DNA of 9,395 nt from Deltaproteobacteria bacterium. Its GTDB lineage: Bacteria; Desulfobacterota; Desulfobulbia; Desulfobulbales; Desulfobulbaceae. Below the pieces are notes generated by a model. It made no database searches. It saw only the letters and a program-made list of their open reading frames with translations, and had not been told where the DNA came from. Shown here one piece after another: positions 5,798-9,395 of this stretch; position 1 is the stretch's first letter, and every line of letters begins with the position of its first letter. The DNA lies in NCBI GenBank assembly GCA_024277485.1, contig JAJRVA010000027.1, positions 1-9,395 on the forward strand, in the 5' to 3' direction. The position numbers were made by a program, and so were the translations under genes.

Positions 5798-6982
5798 ATG
5801 AAGGTACAAGGATTTACTGCCGCCGCTGTCCATGCCGGTATACGTTATAAAGACAGACTGGATCTGGGATTAATCTATTCTGAAGTGCCTGCCATCACCG
5901 CCGGAGTCTTTACCGCCAACAGGGTGAAAGCCGCGCCTGTTCTTCTCGATATTGAACGCCTCGGCCAGGGAAAGGCCCAGGCTGTGCTGGTCAACAGCGG
6001 AAACGCCAACGCCTGTACAGGTGAACCGGGCATGGAAACGGCAAGGTCGGCGAGCCTGCTGGCAGCGCAGCAGCTTGGTATTGACGAGCAGATGGTGCTG
6101 GTTGCCTCCACTGGTGTCATAGGGGAGCAGATGGACCTCTCACCCTTTGAGCAGGCTGTCCCTGAACTGGTTCGCGTTCTTTCGCCGGACGGGTTTGATG
6201 ATGTAGCCAGGGCTATCATGACAACTGATACCGTACCGAAAACCTCCACTCGCCATGTTGAAATCGGGGGGACCACGGTCTCCATTCTCGGCATTGCCAA
6301 AGGTGCAGGCATGATCATGCCGGACATGGCCACCATGCTCTGTTTTGTGATCACCGACGCCCAGATTATTTTTCCTGAACTGCAGGAGGTTGTCAGGTCC
6401 GGTGTTGAAAAATCATTTAACCGGATAACGGTGGACGGCGATACCAGCACCAATGATACGGTACTTGTCATGGCAAACGGAACTGCCGGCAATACATGGA
6501 TTGACGAGGACAACCCCGAGGGCAAACAGCTTTTCGAGGGGGCCGTGCTGGAGGTTTTTCAGGACCTTGCCCTGCAGATCGTGGCGGATGGCGAAGGGGC
6601 GACCAAGGTTGTGACTGTCCGGGTGATCGGGGCCAGGGAAGAGGAAGGGGCTATGAGCGGGGCCCACACCATAGCCAACTCAGCTCTGGTGAAGACCGCA
6701 TTTTTCGGCGAAGACGCCAACTGGGGTAGAATTATTGCCGCCCTTGGTCGCTCAGACTGTTTTTTTACTCCGGAAAAGGTCTCTATTTATTTTGATGATG
6801 TCCAGCTGGTGAACAATGGCGTCAGCCTGGGGGGCGAAGCCGAAGAGGCCTGTTCCGCTGTTATGAGGAAGGATCGTTTTACAGTGACGGTTGACCTGCA
6901 GGACGGCCTGGAGCTGGCGGAGGTGTACACCTGCGATCTCTCGGTGGAGTATGTGAAGATAAATGCCGATTACCGCTCATAG
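5798..6982 (+). CDS. argJ: Glutamate N-acetyltransferase / amino-acid N-acetyltransferase (ArgJ)
   Basis: The 394-residue protein aligns end to end with the ArgJ family, which moves the acetyl group from N-acetylornithine to glutamate (cyclic arginine pathway). Many members also make N-acetylglutamate from acetyl-CoA. The self-cleavage site is clear: KGAGMIMPDMATM at residues 168-180, with cleavage expected between A178 and T179, leaving T179 as the nucleophile and giving alpha and beta chains. STGVIGE (104-110), NSGNANAC (66-73), DGDTSTND (213-220), GEGATK (265-270), GEDANWGRI (304-312) and the C-terminal YVKINADYRS are typical. Whether it is mono- or bifunctional cannot be told from sequence alone. 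The ribosome binding site is weak. The stop is 11 nt before the CHAD gene, so the two are probably co-transcribed. No other arginine gene is in the window. Confidence 0.96.
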   Translation: MKVQGFTAAAVHAGIRYKDRLDLGLIYSEVPAITAGVFTANRVKAAPVLLDIERLGQGKAQAVLVNSGNANACTGEPGMETARSASLLAAQQLGIDEQMVLVASTGVIGEQMDLSPFEQAVPELVRVLSPDGFDDVARAIMTTDTVPKTSTRHVEIGGTTVSILGIAKGAGMIMPDMATMLCFVITDAQIIFPELQEVVRSGVEKSFNRITVDGDTSTNDTVLVMANGTAGNTWIDEDNPEGKQLFEGAVLEVFQDLALQIVADGEGATKVVTVRVIGAREEEGAMSGAHTIANSALVKTAFFGEDANWGRIIAALGRSDCFFTPEKVSIYFDDVQLVNNGVSLGGEAEEACSAVMRKDRFTVTVDLQDGLELAEVYTCDLSVEYVKINADYRS

Positions 6983-6993
6983 GTGGTGTTCTC

Positions 6994-8544
6994 GTGCTGA
7001 AGGGGAGAAAGAATACAATCTGGGCTCTGCCCGAGTCACTGGACCCTGAGCAGCTGGTTGGTGATTTCAGTAACGTTTTTTCAATTGTGAGCGAAGAGCC
7101 TCTCCCGACGGGTGGAACCTGGTTTGACTCCTTTGACTGGCGCCTGTATCAACGCGGTTTCTGCCTTTTTCATGACAGGAGCGCCTGGTACCTCTTTCGG
7201 CACGGCTCAGAAGAGAGTGTCGCCTCTCTTACCCTGAAATACCAGCCCGGTCCGGTGTTTTCACGGGATTTTCCTCCAGGCCGCATCAGGTCAATTCTTG
7301 AACCGGTTCTTGAGATGCGAAGCCTGCTGCCCCTGGTTACCTGTGATTCCTCGGCATCCTGCCTGCGCGTCCTGAACAGGGATCGGAAAACGGTTGCCCG
7401 GGTGTTTCTGGAGGAGCACCGGTTGCCGGAACATGATGCTGTTGTGCGCATGGTCAGGCTGCAGGGTGTACGGGGGTATGACAAGAAATTCAAGGCAATC
7501 AGCAATTTTTTCTCCAATTACGGGATTCAGGACAGGGTTGACTTTCTCTACCCCTTTGTGAAAGGAGTGGAGTTCAGCGGCCGCAGGCCCCTTGATTACA
7601 GCTCAAAGCTTGACATCAGGCTCAAGCCTGATTTTTCCGCCCGGCAGGCCATGGTCCTGATATACAGGCACCTGCTTGAGGCAATGCAGCAGAACGAGGC
7701 AGGTATCTCAGAAGACCTGGACAGTGAATTCCTGCATGATTTCAGGGTGGCCGTCCGCCGCACGAGATCGGGCCTGGGCCAGGTTGGAAATGTTCTGCCA
7801 CCGGGCATAACGGACCGGACAAAAAAAGATTTTGCCTGGCTGGGAAAGGTTACCGGCCCGACACGGGACCTTGATGTGTATCTTCTCTCTGAGCAGAATT
7901 ACCGAAACCGCCTCCCGGAGAGCCTGCAGGCCGGCCTGGACACCTTTTTTGCGGACATCAGGGCCCGGAGAGAGGTTGAACACCGGCAGCTCGTTCTCCA
8001 CCTGCAATCCGACAGGTATAACCGGATTATCCACAGGTGGCGCCAGTACCTGGAAAGTGATGACATGGGGGAGGCAACAAAAAATTCCGGTCGTCCTGTT
8101 GTTGAGCTGGCCCGGGAGATCATCTTCCGTAAGTATTCCAAGATCATAAAGGACGGCAGAGCCATAACTCCCGCCTCCCCGGCTGAAAACCTGCACCAGC
8201 TGCGGATACAGTGCAAAAAGCTGCGCTACATCCTGGAGTTTTTTTCCTCTTTATTTCCGCGCAAGGATATGAACAGGGTGATCAAGCAGCTGAAACGGCT
8301 GCAGAACAACCTGGGAGATTTCAATGATCTGTCCGTACAGCAGGATATGCTGCATAATTACCGCACCGGCCTGAGGCCGGGCTCAAGAAAAAACCAGGAG
8401 CTTGCCGCATCCCTGGGTGGGCTGTCGACGAACCTCTACCATCATCAGCACAGGGTCCGGGAGGATTTTTCCGCCAGATTCAGTGAGTTCTCCGCCCCTT
8501 TGAACGCAAAACTGTATAAAAGACTTTTCGGCAAAAGGAACTGA
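6994..8544 (+). CDS. CHAD-domain polyphosphate-binding protein with degenerate CYTH-like N-terminus
   Basis: Residues about 215-510 of this 516-residue protein form a CHAD domain, a helical bundle lined with conserved His, Arg and Lys that binds polyphosphate. Its two hallmark repeats are present: LHDFRVAVRRTRS (H248, R251, R255, R256) and LHQLRIQCKKLRYILEFF (H401, R404, K408, K409, R411), followed by LKRLQNNLGDFNDL. Residues about 1-205 resemble a CYTH (triphosphate tunnel) domain: WFDSFDWRLYQRGFCLF (43-59) matches the YFDTPDLRL-type strand, and VRGYDKKF (159-166) is a family feature. The ExExK metal motif expected near residues 5-9 is missing, with RKNTI in its place, so triphosphatase activity is unlikely. 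The start is GTG at 6994, with AGGTGG (6981-6986) as ribosome binding site overlapping the argJ stop. It is cytoplasmic and sits in a row with parA and sixA. Confidence 0.9.
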   Translation: MLKGRKNTIWALPESLDPEQLVGDFSNVFSIVSEEPLPTGGTWFDSFDWRLYQRGFCLFHDRSAWYLFRHGSEESVASLTLKYQPGPVFSRDFPPGRIRSILEPVLEMRSLLPLVTCDSSASCLRVLNRDRKTVARVFLEEHRLPEHDAVVRMVRLQGVRGYDKKFKAISNFFSNYGIQDRVDFLYPFVKGVEFSGRRPLDYSSKLDIRLKPDFSARQAMVLIYRHLLEAMQQNEAGISEDLDSEFLHDFRVAVRRTRSGLGQVGNVLPPGITDRTKKDFAWLGKVTGPTRDLDVYLLSEQNYRNRLPESLQAGLDTFFADIRARREVEHRQLVLHLQSDRYNRIIHRWRQYLESDDMGEATKNSGRPVVELAREIIFRKYSKIIKDGRAITPASPAENLHQLRIQCKKLRYILEFFSSLFPRKDMNRVIKQLKRLQNNLGDFNDLSVQQDMLHNYRTGLRPGSRKNQELAASLGGLSTNLYHHQHRVREDFSARFSEFSAPLNAKLYKRLFGKRN

Positions 8545-8550
8545 TTTAAA

Positions 8551-8588
8551 GGTGGAAGGCTGAAGGTGGGAAGGCTGAAGGATGGGAG
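8551..8588 (+). repeat. Short degenerate tandem repeat in the CHAD-parA gap
   Basis: Two near-identical units, GGTGGAAGGCTGAA (8551-8564) and GGTGGGAAGGCTGAA (8565-8579), are followed by a partial third beginning GGATGGGA (8580-8587). GGGAG-TT-CTCCC at 8584-8595 could fold as a small hairpin just after. Such purine-rich repeats in gaps are probably slippage products. They separate the CHAD and parA genes within what otherwise looks like one operon. Confidence 0.7.
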
Positions 8589-8618
8589 TTCTCCCCGGCA
8601 AACTATTACGGTGGAACA

Positions 8619-9359
8619 ATGAGTGTCATTGCAGTGTATCACATCAAGGGAGGCGTCGGCAAGACGGCAACAGCCGTGAACCTGTCGTACCTGTCAGCAG
8701 CCGGCGGGGATAAAACCCTTCTCTGCGATATGGATCCCCAGGGCTCCACAACGTTTTATTTCCGGATCAGGCCGGCGAGGAAATTCAATACCAGGAAACT
8801 TTTAAAAGGCGGCCGACATGTTGACAGGAGTATACGCGGTACTGACTACCCCGGCCTGGACCTGCTGCCGGCCGATTTTTCATACCGCAACCTTGATATT
8901 GCCCTGGATGACATGAAAAAATCCCGCCAGCGGATCAGTCGTGTTCTCAAGCCTCTGCGCCGGGAGTATGATACTATATTTCTTGATTGCCCACCGAATA
9001 TAACCCTGTTGTCGGAAAACATTTTTTACGCCTCTGATTACATCCTGGTCCCCCTGGTACCCACTACCCTTTCCCACCTTGCCCTGCAGCAGCTGTATCG
9101 CTTCCTGGACGAGATAGGGGAAAAGCGCTCCAAGGTTCTTGTCTTCTTCTCCATGGTGGAAAAAAGAAAAAAAATGCACTGGGAGATGATGAAAAAGCTG
9201 ATAAAAAAGAAAGGTGTCATGCCCGCGCTTGTTCCGTACCTGGCGGACGTGGAAAAAATGGGACTGTATCGCCAGCCGGTGAATGTCGCCTGCCCGCGTT
9301 CAGTGGCGGCAGCAGCATACACGGACCTCTGGAATGAAGTAAGCAGGCGGATTGGTTAA
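8619..9359 (+). CDS. ParA/Soj-type ATPase without a ParB partner
   Basis: The 246-residue protein has the complete deviant Walker signature of the ParA/MinD family. KGGVGKT lies at residues 10-16, with signature lysine K10 and K15. Switch I/Walker A' is CDMDPQGSTT (36-45), and Walker B is TIFLDCPP (119-126, D123). PLVPTTLSHLAL (145-156) is the usual following strand. ParA ATPases dimerise with ATP, bind DNA non-specifically and move cargo over the nucleoid. The segment KRKKMHWEMMKKLIKKKG (182-199) is very basic and may contribute to DNA contact. It has no N-terminal HTH, and no ParB or parS-like site is seen in the window. Its start has a weak GGTGG (8610-8614). It lies 74 nt after the CHAD gene and 1 nt before the sixA start. 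The cargo is therefore probably not a plasmid or the chromosome. Confidence 0.93.
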   Translation: MSVIAVYHIKGGVGKTATAVNLSYLSAAGGDKTLLCDMDPQGSTTFYFRIRPARKFNTRKLLKGGRHVDRSIRGTDYPGLDLLPADFSYRNLDIALDDMKKSRQRISRVLKPLRREYDTIFLDCPPNITLLSENIFYASDYILVPLVPTTLSHLALQQLYRFLDEIGEKRSKVLVFFSMVEKRKKMHWEMMKKLIKKKGVMPALVPYLADVEKMGLYRQPVNVACPRSVAAAAYTDLWNEVSRRIG

Positions 9360-9360
9360 A

Positions 9361-9395
9361 GTGAAACAACTTCTTTTGTGCCGGCACGCCAAATC
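9361..9395 (+). CDS. sixA: SixA-type phosphohistidine phosphatase, only the first 12 codons present
   Basis: A GTG one base after the parA stop begins VKQLLLCRHAKS, which runs into the window edge. The hydrophobic strand followed by RHAKS is the histidine phosphatase signature in its SixA form (RHG in most other members), with H9 the expected phospho-acceptor. SixA proteins remove phosphate from phosphohistidine, for example in phosphotransfer proteins. AGGCGG (9345-9350) inside the end of parA is a fair ribosome binding site. Tight spacing means translation is coupled to parA. Only the N-terminus is available, so the assignment rests on this motif and its position beside a CHAD gene. Confidence 0.7.
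   Translation, partial: MKQLLLCRHAK

Noticed and set aside
5875..6525. A 216-codon minus-strand open frame inside argJ
   Set aside because: Ser/Thr/Pro-rich shadow of a clearly conserved ArgJ frame.
7708..8196. A 162-codon minus-strand open frame inside the CHAD gene
   Set aside because: Antisense to conserved CHAD motifs, with no ribosome binding site or domain.
1..9395. CRISPR array, tRNA, rRNA, insertion sequence or prophage attachment site
   Set aside because: No regularly spaced repeats, no cloverleaf-like or rRNA sequence, no transposase or integrase frame, and no target-site duplication were seen.

Overview
The window is a piece of bacterial chromosome of medium G+C content with short intergenic gaps. 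The gene content (ArgJ, a CHAD protein with a CYTH-like front end, an orphan ParA and SixA in one row, and two PPK2-type kinases) and degenerate GGTTCAGG/GGCTGAAGG-like intergenic repeats suggest a Desulfobacterota (deltaproteobacterial, perhaps Desulfobulbales-like) genome. That assignment is an impression from gene style. There is no rRNA or other marker to settle it.

Region 1 (1-1260, minus strand): a type II VapB-VapC toxin-antitoxin pair with an ATGA overlap. It is preceded by a good sigma70-type promoter with an inverted repeat over the -10 box. Downstream on the same strand is the first two thirds or so of a WYL-family transcriptional regulator, cut by the window edge.

Region 2 (1300-1861, plus strand): a nested inverted repeat followed by a gene for an unrecognised 141-residue protein with a strong ribosome binding site. 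It converges on region 3.

Region 3 (1893-5399, minus strand): in transcription order, a two-HKD cardiolipin synthase-type phospholipase D enzyme, then two tandem but divergent polyphosphate kinase 2 genes 27 nt apart. A likely promoter lies before the first PPK2 gene.

Region 4 (5400-5797): a 398-nt gap between divergently transcribed gene groups, with at most a doubtful small ORF.

Region 5 (5798-9395, plus strand): argJ (arginine biosynthesis), then with short gaps a CHAD-domain protein with a degenerate CYTH-like N-terminus, a ParA/Soj-type ATPase with no ParB, and the start of a SixA-type phosphohistidine phosphatase running off the right edge.

The common thread is polyphosphate. Two PPK2 enzymes interconvert polyphosphate and nucleotides, and CHAD domains are known polyphosphate binders. 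A ParA ATPase coupled to a CHAD protein suggests, as inference, a system that positions or partitions polyphosphate granules on the nucleoid, comparable in logic to McdA for carboxysomes. This is the most interesting idea in the window.
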